Source: Chloroflexota bacterium
Lineage (GTDB): Bacteria > Chloroflexota > Chloroflexia > Thermomicrobiales > UBA6265
Assembly (NCBI GenBank): GCA_023389575.1
Contig: JAEWEG010000024.1
Coordinates: forward strand, 1-53,360
Length of the DNA stretch: 53,360 nt
Direction of reading: 5' to 3'
Each line of letters opens with the position of its first letter. The first letter of the stretch is position 1. The notes under the pieces are model-generated. The model was given only the letters and a program-made list of their open reading frames with translations. It did no database searches and was not told the DNA's origin. Positions 44,901 to 52,177 of the stretch are shown piece after piece. A program made the position numbers and the translations under genes.

Positions 44901-45565
44901 ACGGGACGCTCGGCGAGATCTTCATCGACATGCACAAGGAAGGCGCCGCCTTCCGCTCGATGATCAACTCGTTCGCGATCTCGGTGTCGAAGGGCCTCCA
45001 GTACGGCGTGCCGCTGGAGGAATACGTCGACACCTACACCTTCGTGCGGTTCGAGCCGCAGGGCATGGTGTCGGGCCATCCGAACATCAAGCTCGCGACA
45101 TCGGTGATCGACTTCGTGTTCCGCGTGCTGGGCATGGAGTACCTGGGCCGGACCGACCTGGTGCAGGTGGCCGACGCGCCGCTGCCGGTGGACCAGACCG
45201 GCGAACACCGGGACCTGCTGCCGTCGGAGGACGACATCGTGCAGGGGGTTGGTTCGAGTCCCGCCCAGCGGGTGGCCAGCCCGGCGGCGCCGGCGATTCC
45301 GACCGTGAACGGGAACGGCAACGGGCATCATCATCTGAACGGTAACGGGACGGCGCCAAAGGCTGCCCCGGCCGAAGGCACAGTGACGGCCCAGGCGACG
45401 ACCAGCGTGGCGGTGACCCAGGCGCCCATGATGAGCGCCGTGGACGCACAGCTAGGCGAGATGATGGGCGATGCGCCGTTCTGCGACGTGTGCGGGCACA
45501 TCACTGTCCGGAATGGGGCGTGCTACAAGTGCCTCAACTGCGGGAACAGCCTCGGCTGCAGCTAG
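41960..45565 (+). CDS. nrdJ: Adenosylcobalamin-dependent (class II) ribonucleotide reductase
   Basis: 1201 residues. It reduces ribonucleotides to deoxyribonucleotides with a B12-derived radical. The catalytic Cys triad is visible: Cys205 in HACFIQSV, radical Cys431 in NPCSE and Cys442 in NTACNLASLNLLRF; the 11-residue gap between the last two matches class II enzymes. SPQWFNTGL and APTGTIGLLMDCDTTGVEPD are family motifs. After residue about 880 there is a low-complexity Asn/Gly/His linker and a Cys-rich tail, CDVCGH and YKCLNCGNSLGCS, which binds Zn or regenerates the active-site disulfide. SD AAAGGTAATTCG precedes the ATG. An NrdR-like box upstream suggests repression when dATP is high. Confidence 0.97.
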   Translation: MAATKQTARSRNRKRGTTPAGLGISRVFTTADQDPFATLDWSLRTSRITNPDGSVVFEMVDAEIPSSWSQVAADIMVSKYFRKAGVPQFDANGNQLFDEQGNPVLGPERSAKQVIRRLSSTWRWWGETNGYFASAEDASAFEDELSYMLANQMAAPNSPQWFNTGLAHAYGITGPAQGHFYVDPADPSTVKQSEDAYTRPQPHACFIQSVSDDLVNEGGIMDLWIQEARLFKYGSGTGTNFSSLRGLGEPLSGGGTSSGLMSFLRVGDRAAGAIKSGGTTRRAAKMVVLDADHPDIEAFIDWKPREELKVAAMVEGMRHLTPEQQARAEELGLSLTYDYNGEAYETVSGQNSNNSVRLTNDFIKAVEDDADWNLTARTDGSVMKTVKARDLWNRIAEAAWNCADPGLQFDTTINEWHTSPAGGRINASNPCSEYMFLDNTACNLASLNLLRFVDTETGEFRVDEFRHAVRLWTIVLEISVLMAQFPSEEIARLSYDYRTLGLGYANIGTVLMIKGMPYDSDEARAYTGAVTALMTGESYAASAELASVLGPFPEYEANAADMLRVIRNHRRAAYDAPASEYEALTVLPMAVSRELAPASILDAAQAAWDTALERGVKHGYRNAQTTLLAPTGTIGLLMDCDTTGVEPDFALVKFKKLAGGGYFKIANGSLAPALRTLGYSPEQRTEILTYVLGTLTLDGAPHINRESLKEKGLNDGDIRTLEASLPGVFELPFAFNAWSLGEGAIERLGLTMDQATKPGFDLLRAIGFTRDQINEANEVICGTMTVEGAPHLKDEHLPVFDTANKSGKKGTRLIHYSGHIKMMAAAQSFLSGAISKTINMPHEATVEDVEDAYQTSWELGIKAMAIYRDGSKMSQPLANKSDVKVDEEVVKAIVATEVEDAVAKVTAAKDAEIAALKAQLAAAKSATPAPSQSSLVNGQAQLPGMPFKPVRRMLPAKRHGFTQEARIAGHKIYLRTGEYEDGTLGEIFIDMHKEGAAFRSMINSFAISVSKGLQYGVPLEEYVDTYTFVRFEPQGMVSGHPNIKLATSVIDFVFRVLGMEYLGRTDLVQVADAPLPVDQTGEHRDLLPSEDDIVQGVGSSPAQRVASPAAPAIPTVNGNGNGHHHLNGNGTAPKAAPAEGTVTAQATTSVAVTQAPMMSAVDAQLGEMMGDAPFCDVCGHITVRNGACYKCLNCGNSLGCS

Positions 45566-45591
45566 GAATCACTGGATCGAATGCATGGATA

Positions 45592-45621
45592 CAATGGCCG
45601 CCTCAATCGAGGCGGCCATTG
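45592..45621 (+). terminator. nrdJ terminator hairpin
   Basis: A perfect 13-bp stem CAATGGCCGCCTC (45592-45604) with its complement at 45609-45621, loop AATC. It is 27 bp after the nrdJ stop and ends just before the Nudix gene. Confidence 0.8.
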
Positions 45622-45649
45622 TTGATGGGTTGGGTGAAGGGCGGTGTGG

Positions 45650-46126
45650 GTGAACAGGCTTCCGAACGACGCGTTCTACGCCTCGTTGCCGAGGAGACGA
45701 ATGGGCGCGGGTGTGTTGTTCGTCAACGAACAAGGGTGGCCACTGGTGGTGGAACCCACGTACAAGCCGACGTGGGAGATCCCGGGTGGAGCGGTGGAAG
45801 CCGGGGAGGATCCGCGGACATGCGCCGTGCGCGAGGTGCGCGAGGAGTTGGGTATCGACTTTGGCCTGGGCCGGATGCTGGTGATCGATCACCAGTCAGA
45901 TCCGATGCCGCGGGGCGATTCGACCATGATCATTTACGACGGTGGGGTGTTGACGGACCCTGCGTCGATACGGTTGCAAGAGTCCGAGTTGCGATGCTTC
46001 CGATTCATGGCGGAGGGCGATCTCGCCGAGTTCCTGACCGCAGGTCTGGCGTTCCGGGTCCAGAGCGCGATCCGGGCGTCTGAAGCGGGAACGATGATCG
46101 AGATTGCCGGCGGCCGACGGGTGTAG
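45650..46126 (+). CDS. Nudix hydrolase
   Basis: 158 residues. The Nudix box GGAVEAGEDPRTCAVREVRE plus ELGID fits G-x5-E-x7-REUxEExGU exactly and holds the metal-binding Glu cluster. It probably hydrolyses a nucleoside diphosphate derivative. I chose the GTG at 45650, 8 nt after GAAGGG; a GTG six bases earlier would sit too close to the ribosome site. The substrate is unknown. Confidence 0.88.
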   Translation: MNRLPNDAFYASLPRRRMGAGVLFVNEQGWPLVVEPTYKPTWEIPGGAVEAGEDPRTCAVREVREELGIDFGLGRMLVIDHQSDPMPRGDSTMIIYDGGVLTDPASIRLQESELRCFRFMAEGDLAEFLTAGLAFRVQSAIRASEAGTMIEIAGGRRV

Positions 46127-46156
46127 ATCCGAATGATGCAGTGTTCCTGACGGTTC

Positions 46157-46172
46157 TGTACAATGTTGTACA
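46157..46172 (+). promoter_or_regulatory. Toxin-antitoxin operator overlapping the promoter
   Basis: TGTACAA-TG-TTGTACA is a perfect inverted repeat 30 bp before the antitoxin ATG. It overlaps a TACAAT -10 (46159-46164). Phd/YefM-type antitoxins usually repress their own operon by binding such a site. Confidence 0.6.
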
Positions 46173-46201
46173 AATGGTCGCGGAGAAGCAGAGGCGAGCC
46201 C

Positions 46202-46660
46202 ATGGACAATTCCAAGAATCCGGTAAGACAGACAATGAATGTGTCCGAAGCTCGCTGTCAATTCAGCGAGATTCTCAACACTGTCTATCGGGATGGCGCC
46301 CGGGTCGTCGTTGAAAAGAACGGCATTCCGGTGGCGGCAATCGTGCCGCTGGAGGTGAATGACCTAGCCGAGAAACGCGAGGCAAACCGGCGGGAACTGG
46401 TGCAGTTTCTGGGTCGATCCCGCTCGGCATTCAAGGATGCCTCCGATGAGGAGATCGAGCGCGAGATCGAGTTCGCACGGGCGGACATCAAGAGAGAAAA
46501 GTTGCTGGCGCGTCGCATTGTCGAGGCGATCAGGAGAGAAAGTCCGGATGCCTTCAGTGTCTCCGATGAATCACTCCGAACCATGATCGTTGACGCCCTC
46601 GCCGCGGAGGAAGTTCGCCGCGCGGTCGCTGAGGACGGTGGAGAAGGCTACCGAACATGA
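46202..46660 (+). CDS. Phd/YefM-family antitoxin
   Basis: 152 residues. TMNVSEARCQFSEILNTVYR with RVVVEKNGIPVAAIVPLEV is the Phd/YefM DNA-binding fold at residues about 13-55. The long charged helical C-terminus should bind and neutralise the toxin. The start MDNSKNP at 46202 has GAGGCG upstream. The stop overlaps the toxin start (ATGA), so the pair is translationally coupled. It is longer than most Phd proteins. Confidence 0.85.
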   Translation: MDNSKNPVRQTMNVSEARCQFSEILNTVYRDGARVVVEKNGIPVAAIVPLEVNDLAEKREANRRELVQFLGRSRSAFKDASDEEIEREIEFARADIKREKLLARRIVEAIRRESPDAFSVSDESLRTMIVDALAAEEVRRAVAEDGGEGYRT

Positions 46661-47084
46661 GGCGAAGCGTCGTGTTCGACGTAAACACGCTTGTGTCGAC
46701 CTTCATAGCCCCAGGCGGAGCACCAGCGCGATCGGTACAGTCCGCGCTGATCAATGACTGGGACGTGGTGTGCTCGGATCACATCCTGAACAAACTCACT
46801 GAGGTTCTTGAGCGGCCGAAGTTCCGGTACAGCTTTGTGACAGAGGAATTTGGCGCTTTCGTCTCCATGTTCAGAAGTCTCTCCAGAGATGTTGCTCCCG
46901 ATCCGACCGTGGTTGGAGTCGCCCCTGACGAAGAAGACGACAGGGTGCTGGGGACGGCCGTGGCCGCGCGAGCGGATTTTCTCGTGACCGGGACAAGGGC
47001 TTGCTCGCCGTCGGCCAATACCGCGGCGTGAGCGTTGTCACTGCCCGGGAGTTCCTCATGGTGATCGGTCGGCTAGAGATGTAG
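46657..47084 (+). pseudogene. PIN-domain toxin (COG1569-like), frameshifted
   Basis: The frame from 46657 starts MRRSVVFDVNTLVSTFIAPG and keeps the PIN acidic residues FDVN, LTEVLERP and DEEDDRVLG. It stops at 47031 after DFLVTGTRACS. The family expects TGDKGLL here. One extra base after GGG (46990-46992) restores TGDKGLLAVGQYRGVSVV and then TAREFLMVIGRLEM, stop at 47084. The sequence therefore carries a one-base deletion that removes the last conserved Asp. Either the toxin is dead, the site slips during translation, or it is a sequence error. RNA is the usual target of PIN toxins. Confidence 0.8.
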
Positions 47085-47150
47085 GTCTGGCCGGGTGACG
47101 AGGTGCGTGCTGGGGCGTCGTGAGTACGCACCTCTCACGTACGGGGGGCG

Positions 47151-47615
47151 TTAGGACAGGGAGGCGAGGGTTTCCTTGTCGGGGATGACGGGTTCGCGGC
47201 CTTCGGCGACGGCGCGCTGCGGGGAGATGGGTGACATCTCCATCAGTTCGATCGGGTTGCCGTCCGGGTCGGTGATCCAGGCCTGCTTGTTGGCGTCCAG
47301 CCCGATGGACAATTCGCGGTCGATGGCGATGCCCTGCTCCCGGATGCGCTCGACATCGGCGGCGAGATCGTCACTGGCGAGGCAAAGGTGGCGGAAGCTG
47401 GTGACATCCTTGCCGGCGCGGGTGGCCGCGTCCGGACCGCCCGGGAAGAGTTCGAGGAAGCGATCGCCCGCGATGTGGAGGTAGACGAGGATGGTGGTTC
47501 CGTCCTCTCGCTTGAGGCGGAACGATTCCCGGAGGCCGAGCCGGGTGTAGAAGTCAATAGAGGCGTCGAGGTCGGCGCAGGCGAGCGCGGTATGGGCGAG
47601 GTCGGTGATGGCCAT
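47151..47615 (-). CDS. Glyoxalase/VOC-superfamily protein
   Basis: 154 residues with two beta-alpha-beta-beta-beta motifs. The likely metal ligands are present: His8 in LAHTALAC, Glu in RFLELFPGG, His in SFRHLCLAS and Glu in DPDGNPIELMEMS. The overall wording resembles lactoylglutathione lyase or the many VOC enzymes acting on aldehyde adducts. SD GAAGGACACC precedes the ATG. The exact reaction is undecided. Confidence 0.87.
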   Translation of the reverse strand: MAITDLAHTALACADLDASIDFYTRLGLRESFRLKREDGTTILVYLHIAGDRFLELFPGGPDAATRAGKDVTSFRHLCLASDDLAADVERIREQGIAIDRELSIGLDANKQAWITDPDGNPIELMEMSPISPQRAVAEGREPVIPDKETLASLS

Positions 47616-47708
47616 CGGTGGGTGTCCTTCGTGACAGGGCGGTCGTTGTTGGGAGCATTCTCTCGTGAGCGTGCCGTGATGGGAAGCGGCATCGCCGCAA
47701 GCCGGAGG

Positions 47709-49328
47709 TCAGTCGCCCGACGTTTCCCGGAACCACTCGTTCCAGAGGTCTTGCAGGTCCTGGCCGGACGCCGTCTCGAAGGTATTCAGCAGATCGTCCG
47801 GCTCGGCGACGCGGAAGACGAACTCGTCGACGTAGGAGGAAATAGCGCCAAAGAAGGCGTCGTCTCCGATCTCCTGGTGAATGGCTTCGAACCCGAGTGG
47901 CGCCTTGGCGTAGGCGGCGAAGACATAGGCGTTGCCGGGATTGAAGTCGTCCGTTGGCTGGTCGACAACCTGGTCGTCCCCGCGTTCGACGATCACTTCG
48001 TAGGGAGCACGGATGTAACGATCCATCACTTCGGTGGCGACATCCTCGCCGTACTGCTCCTCAAAGTAGACCTGCGCCGACAGGTAGTTGGTTATTCCCT
48101 CATCGATGAACGCGTGGGCGTACTGATTGTTTCCGACGAGACCGTAGAACCATTGGTGAACGACTTCGTGGGCCACGGTGTAGTCGGCGGAGTTCGGGAC
48201 GCTGGTATTGAAGTTCGCCTGATAGTAGCTGGCGCCCATGTAGATGAGTTGGGAGAACTCGCAGCCAGCGGCGCCGGACATCTCGACCGGCAGGATGTCC
48301 AGTTCCGCGTAGGGATAGGGCCAGAGCAGGTCACTGAAGATCTCGAGCGACTGCACGGTGTAATCGGCGATCGCTTCGCCAGCGGCGTCCTCACCGGGGT
48401 TGTACCAGGAGTTGACGGTCACGCCGCTCGTGGTGGTTCGGGTCGCGACCTCGAAATCCTCGTCGGCGACGATGGTGAAATCGCGGGCTGGGCCGGATAC
48501 GAATCGACGGGCAATCTCGTTCTCCGATCGAGTGTCGGGTTCGCCGAATTCCACGCCAGTCGTGGCAAGTTTCCAGCCGGATGAGGTCACTACGGTGACA
48601 TCGTAAATCGCGGTATCGGTGAAGATCGGGTCGCCGTTCACGCTGGGATGTTCGAGCATCCAACCGGTGGACGGGTCGCGGCCGGCGACAACGGGATACC
48701 AGTGGGCGAGGGCCCAGGTTTCGGAGTCGCTGTTGAAGCCGAAAATGCCGTAGTGGTCTTTCGAGTCGATTGGCAGGAAGGCGGCGAAGTCCATCTCGAT
48801 GGTGACGGAGTCGCCAGGTTCCAGTGACTGGCTGAACGGCACGTCCAGGACGGAATCGCTGACGGAAAGTTCGGCGTCGACCTCGTCGCCATCCACGGTG
48901 ACGTCGCTGACGACCTGGGCGTCGTGGTCCTCGGCGGGGCCATTGGCGTAGAGGCGGAACGGGATGGAGTCGAGCGCCTCGCCGGTGGTGTTGACCCAGG
49001 TGAGCGTGAGGTGGCCGGAGATCGAGGGAACGCTGCCCTGCTCGGCCTGCGGCTCGAGCGTCACCTCGATCTCGTAGACGGGCAGGTTCGCGGGCATGTG
49101 TTGCTGAATGGTATCCCGCAACTCTGGCTGAATGGCCGCCATGATCCAGTCTTCATCGTAGCTCGCACTGGCGGTGGCGGGCGGTTCACCGCCCTGATGT
49201 GGGCTGTGACCCTGCTGGGCCGCGACCGGGGCGGCAAGGGCCAGGAACAGGCCCAGGACGACGAGCAAGTAGGTTGGGGATATCCGGGAAGTCGATGACT
49301 CGCGGGAGAACGGGTGGGATTCTGGCAT
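47709..49328 (-). CDS. M1-family zinc metallopeptidase (secreted)
   Basis: 539 residues. A signal peptide or anchor, SPTYLLVVLGLFLALAAPVAAQ, ends near residue 40. The zinc site is HEVVHQW at 387-393 with the third ligand Glu410 exactly 18 residues later (DEGITNYL). The usual GAMEN exopeptidase motif is replaced by GAAGCEFSQL, so substrate choice may differ from standard aminopeptidases. An N-terminal beta-sheet domain and a C-terminal helical region are present. The start at 49328 has GAGGAATTTC; the upstream frame is not coding. It diverges from the JAMM peptidase gene. Confidence 0.9.
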   Translation of the reverse strand: MPESHPFSRESSTSRISPTYLLVVLGLFLALAAPVAAQQGHSPHQGGEPPATASASYDEDWIMAAIQPELRDTIQQHMPANLPVYEIEVTLEPQAEQGSVPSISGHLTLTWVNTTGEALDSIPFRLYANGPAEDHDAQVVSDVTVDGDEVDAELSVSDSVLDVPFSQSLEPGDSVTIEMDFAAFLPIDSKDHYGIFGFNSDSETWALAHWYPVVAGRDPSTGWMLEHPSVNGDPIFTDTAIYDVTVVTSSGWKLATTGVEFGEPDTRSENEIARRFVSGPARDFTIVADEDFEVATRTTTSGVTVNSWYNPGEDAAGEAIADYTVQSLEIFSDLLWPYPYAELDILPVEMSGAAGCEFSQLIYMGASYYQANFNTSVPNSADYTVAHEVVHQWFYGLVGNNQYAHAFIDEGITNYLSAQVYFEEQYGEDVATEVMDRYIRAPYEVIVERGDDQVVDQPTDDFNPGNAYVFAAYAKAPLGFEAIHQEIGDDAFFGAISSYVDEFVFRVAEPDDLLNTFETASGQDLQDLWNEWFRETSGD

Positions 49329-49445
49329 GAAATTCCTCGTGGGATCAGCGTTCGTTCCGCGCGGGCCCATCGATGCTGGATACTGGCGGTGATTGTGCCG
49401 GTGTCTGGCGACCGGGTCGAGAGGTATTGTACGTGGGAAGTGACG

Positions 49446-49910
49446 ATGTCCGATAAGCGCCTGGCGGCCGACGTGGATGCCCTGATCGTTCCGGAACTTC
49501 TTTGGCGACAGGTCCTGCGGCATCTCGAGGCGGCGCTTCCAAATGAAGGCGTGGGGCTGGGGGGAGTGGTGACCCGCGAGGATGGGGAGCGCACCGTGGC
49601 GACGATGCGGTCGTTCCATCCAGGCCGGAACACGCGTCTCTCTCCGACCCGGTTCGAGCTGGACATTCGCGACCTGGTGGCGAGCCTGCGGATGATCGAG
49701 GAGGCGGGGCAGGAACTTGGCGCGATCGTGCATTCGCACCCCCAAGGGGAGCCGAGGCCTTCGCGGACGGACCTGGCGGAGGCGTATTACCCCGAGGCAT
49801 TGATGGTGATCGTCTCGTTCAAGGGGGAGGTGCCCATGACAAAGGCCTGGAGGATCGAGGGGGAGGAGGGCGCCAGGACGCCGGTTGAAGTGCCAATGAT
49901 CGTCGGTTGA
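49446..49910 (+). CDS. JAMM/Mov34-family metallopeptidase
   Basis: 154 residues. The JAMM zinc motif is complete: Glu in PNEGVGLGGVV, HSHP at 96-99, then Ser106 and Asp109 (HSHPQGEPRPSRTD). Bacterial JAMM proteins cut isopeptide or C-terminal extensions of ubiquitin-like or sulfur-carrier proteins. No ThiS/MoaD-like gene is adjacent. SD GGGAAG precedes the ATG at 49446. The target is unknown. Confidence 0.88.
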   Translation: MSDKRLAADVDALIVPELLWRQVLRHLEAALPNEGVGLGGVVTREDGERTVATMRSFHPGRNTRLSPTRFELDIRDLVASLRMIEEAGQELGAIVHSHPQGEPRPSRTDLAEAYYPEALMVIVSFKGEVPMTKAWRIEGEEGARTPVEVPMIVG

Positions 49911-50078
49911 ATGGGCTCAGAAACCAGACAGGAATTGCAGCGTCGGGCTGGAATCGGGAATAATCCTTGCCAGCAGACGCGAAATGGCCCGGGAAATTCC
50001 CGTGGCCATGCTTGTGCCGCACCAATGTTTCCGCGAATATCCCCGGAAAAGCGGCCCTGATTCCAAACAGCGAACTGG

Positions 50079-50684
50079 ATGTTCATGATCACCTACACCC
50101 GCTGGGCAATACCGGCCGAGTACCTCGCCCAGGATGGAGCGGGGGCGGGCGCCGGCATCGGCCATGACGAGGCGCCATCCAACGGCGCCGGCGGTGGCCA
50201 TCCATTGCGCGACGTAGACGAAACGGGGCGTTCGCCCGAAACCGTGATCGAGACACTGGCATCGGTGCTGGTCGATCTCGAACGGTTGATGGAGGGGCGA
50301 TCCACCGAGGACCTGATGCGGCCCGCGCAGGATGGCGGCTGGGGACTGGTGGAGATCATCCCCCACTTCCGCGACTGGGAAGCGATCTATGGCGAGCGAC
50401 TCACCCAGGCGCTGGCGGAGAACCCGGCGACCCTGGAGGAGCAGGACGACTCGCTGTGGGCCATCGAGCATGGGTATCGCGAGATGAACCCGCGAGAGGT
50501 GTTCGAGGAGTTCTCGGCCCTGCGTACGAACCTGGTGGAACGGCTTCGCGACCTCGGCGAGGACGACTGGAAGCGGATCGTGATCCTGCCGAAACAGGGC
50601 AGGGTGACGCTGCACTGGCTGATGAACAAAATGTGCGATCACGATGCCAAGCATCTCCTGCAGGCAAGGGATGTTCTCGCATAG
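50079..50684 (+). CDS. DinB-superfamily protein, first of two
   Basis: 201 residues. The first 50 residues are Gly/Ala/Asp-rich and look disordered; the DinB four-helix bundle follows. Helix segments GWGLVEIIPHFRDWEAIYGE and LHWLMNKMCDHDAKHLLQ carry the likely metal-binding His. It may be a thiol-dependent transferase. An ATG six bases later (50085) is an alternative start. The next gene looks related, which suggests a duplicated pair. The 49911-50078 gap shows no gene. Confidence 0.72.
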   Translation: MFMITYTRWAIPAEYLAQDGAGAGAGIGHDEAPSNGAGGGHPLRDVDETGRSPETVIETLASVLVDLERLMEGRSTEDLMRPAQDGGWGLVEIIPHFRDWEAIYGERLTQALAENPATLEEQDDSLWAIEHGYREMNPREVFEEFSALRTNLVERLRDLGEDDWKRIVILPKQGRVTLHWLMNKMCDHDAKHLLQARDVLA

Positions 50685-50760
50685 AATGGTCGTACAAGTT
50701 CACCTTGATGTCCCCGATGGTGGGTTGGGGGCGCGCGGAAAGAAGGATGAGGCGGTCAGG

Positions 50761-51384
50761 ATGAGGAGCACAACGAGCTATATCGACGTCAACGCGCCGG
50801 TAAGCGACGAAGTGCGTCACCAGATCAGCGCGGCGGACAATAACGCGCTGATCGTGCGGCTGCATTTTACGATCAACCATTTGTCGCGGTGGCTCACGCC
50901 GATCCACGATCCCAACCGCCTGGAGCGCTCGCTGTACCGTGGCGAGCCAACGGCCAAGGACCTCGTGATCGCGCTGCGTGACGAGGAAGAGCGCACTTAT
51001 CCGAAGATGTACCTGATCGCGACCCAGCCTCGGGCGGATCTCGACAAGTTGCCGGAATGGGCGCCGAACCCGGCGGTGAAGAAGCGCGACGAAGCGACCG
51101 CCACCATCGTGCTGATGGCGCAGTTCAGGCGATTGCGGCAGGGTACTTGCTCGCTGTTGCGCAGCGTGCCGGACGACGCGTGGGACCTGGTGGGATACAG
51201 TCGCCGGGAGCCGAACACGAACATCCGGAAACTGGCCGAGCACCTGGCTCTCTCCGATTACCGGTTGCTCCGCGCGCTGGACCAGACCCTTGACCAGGTT
51301 GGGGCGCGAGAGGGACTGGCCGAAATCCAGAAGACCCACCTCGACGAGTTGCTGAAGCTCGTTCCGGATACCCTGACGCTGTGA
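50761..51384 (+). CDS. DinB-like protein, second of two
   Basis: 207 residues. LVIALRDEEERTYPKMYLIA and TNIRKLAEHLALSDYRLLRA suggest the helical bundle, with His in helix 4. Similarity to the DinB fold is weaker than for the previous gene. The start at 50761 has GAGG 8 nt upstream; an in-frame ATG at 50644 would overlap the preceding gene. The tandem arrangement supports a shared role, not yet known. Confidence 0.55.
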   Translation: MRSTTSYIDVNAPVSDEVRHQISAADNNALIVRLHFTINHLSRWLTPIHDPNRLERSLYRGEPTAKDLVIALRDEEERTYPKMYLIATQPRADLDKLPEWAPNPAVKKRDEATATIVLMAQFRRLRQGTCSLLRSVPDDAWDLVGYSRREPNTNIRKLAEHLALSDYRLLRALDQTLDQVGAREGLAEIQKTHLDELLKLVPDTLTL

Positions 51385-51436
51385 CGCCAGGGGTTTTCGC
51401 GGGTATGGATGATCGAAGGAAACGGACCGCTACCAC

Positions 51437-51898
51437 ATGAGTTCACCTCTCTCCGGCTCTGGGGGCGCTTCGCCGGATACCAGGCGCAGCGCATCTGGCC
51501 TGAGCCCGACGGAAGTCGTTGAAGCACTGGGCCGCGAGTTCTTCCTGGCGATAGACGCGCGCGATCCGCGGCGGCTGCGCCACACGCTGGCGGCCAACGC
51601 CACGTTCCGTGCCCATCCTCATTCCGCGCCCATCAGGCCGGCGGACGAAATCGTTGCCTACTTCGGCACCGTGGTGTCGTCCTATCCCAACGCGCACTGG
51701 GACGTGACCGACGTGATCGCCGGCACGGACCGCGCCGCGATCCAGTACGTGATCCGCGAATATTCCGCTCGGCAGAACCGGGAACTGATCAGCGAGCAGG
51801 TCGCGATGATCCGCGTGACCGGCGGCAAGATCGTGAGCGTGGTTGGCTATTACGACACGGTCGAGTTCCAGCGCGTGTTCTGGGACGGTGGCATTTAG
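51437..51898 (+). CDS. SnoaL/NTF2-like protein
   Basis: 153 residues. The conical NTF2-like fold is suggested by FLAIDARDPRRLRHTLAANA with TFRAHP, then PADEIVAYFGTVVSSYPNAH and VTGGKIVSVVGYYDTVEFQR near the end. Family members are polyketide cyclases, isomerases or ligand-binding proteins; which applies is not evident. It follows the DinB-like genes by 52 bp and may be cotranscribed. Confidence 0.75.
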   Translation: MSSPLSGSGGASPDTRRSASGLSPTEVVEALGREFFLAIDARDPRRLRHTLAANATFRAHPHSAPIRPADEIVAYFGTVVSSYPNAHWDVTDVIAGTDRAAIQYVIREYSARQNRELISEQVAMIRVTGGKIVSVVGYYDTVEFQRVFWDGGI

Positions 51899-51940
51899 CC
51901 CGACGTTTCATGCTCCGAGCACCACTTTGGCGGGCGCGTG

Positions 51941-52004
51941 TTGTGAAAAAATGTGCGGATACGGGTACACTTGTGAATGTACGCACGAGTGTGCCGGTTT
52001 CACA
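51941..52004 (+). promoter_or_regulatory. Possible Rex half-sites upstream of rex
   Basis: TTGTGAA occurs at 51941-51947 and at 51971-51977, exactly 30 bp apart. TTTCACA at 51998-52004 is a near-complementary half-site. The usual Rex box is TTGTGAA-N4-TTCACAA, and no complete one exists here. The 51899-52177 gap holds no ORF. Confidence 0.35.
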
Positions 52005-52177
52005 TCGACACCACTTCGAGCAGCGGCGCTGAGCAGGTGACCTGATCAATACTCGCCATCCGTGAGTACGTTCCGCACGCCACCGGGCCTCAACGACACC
52101 CCCAATCACAGGCGTCGCCCCCTTGGGGTGATCTGATGACTGGGTAACTGGATATCCGGACACCAGTTGAGGAAGCC

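Noticed and set aside
42686..45334. A minus-strand open frame of about 880 codons opposite nrdJ
   Set aside because: Shadow of nrdJ: no domain is recognisable, while the plus strand shows all catalytic residues.
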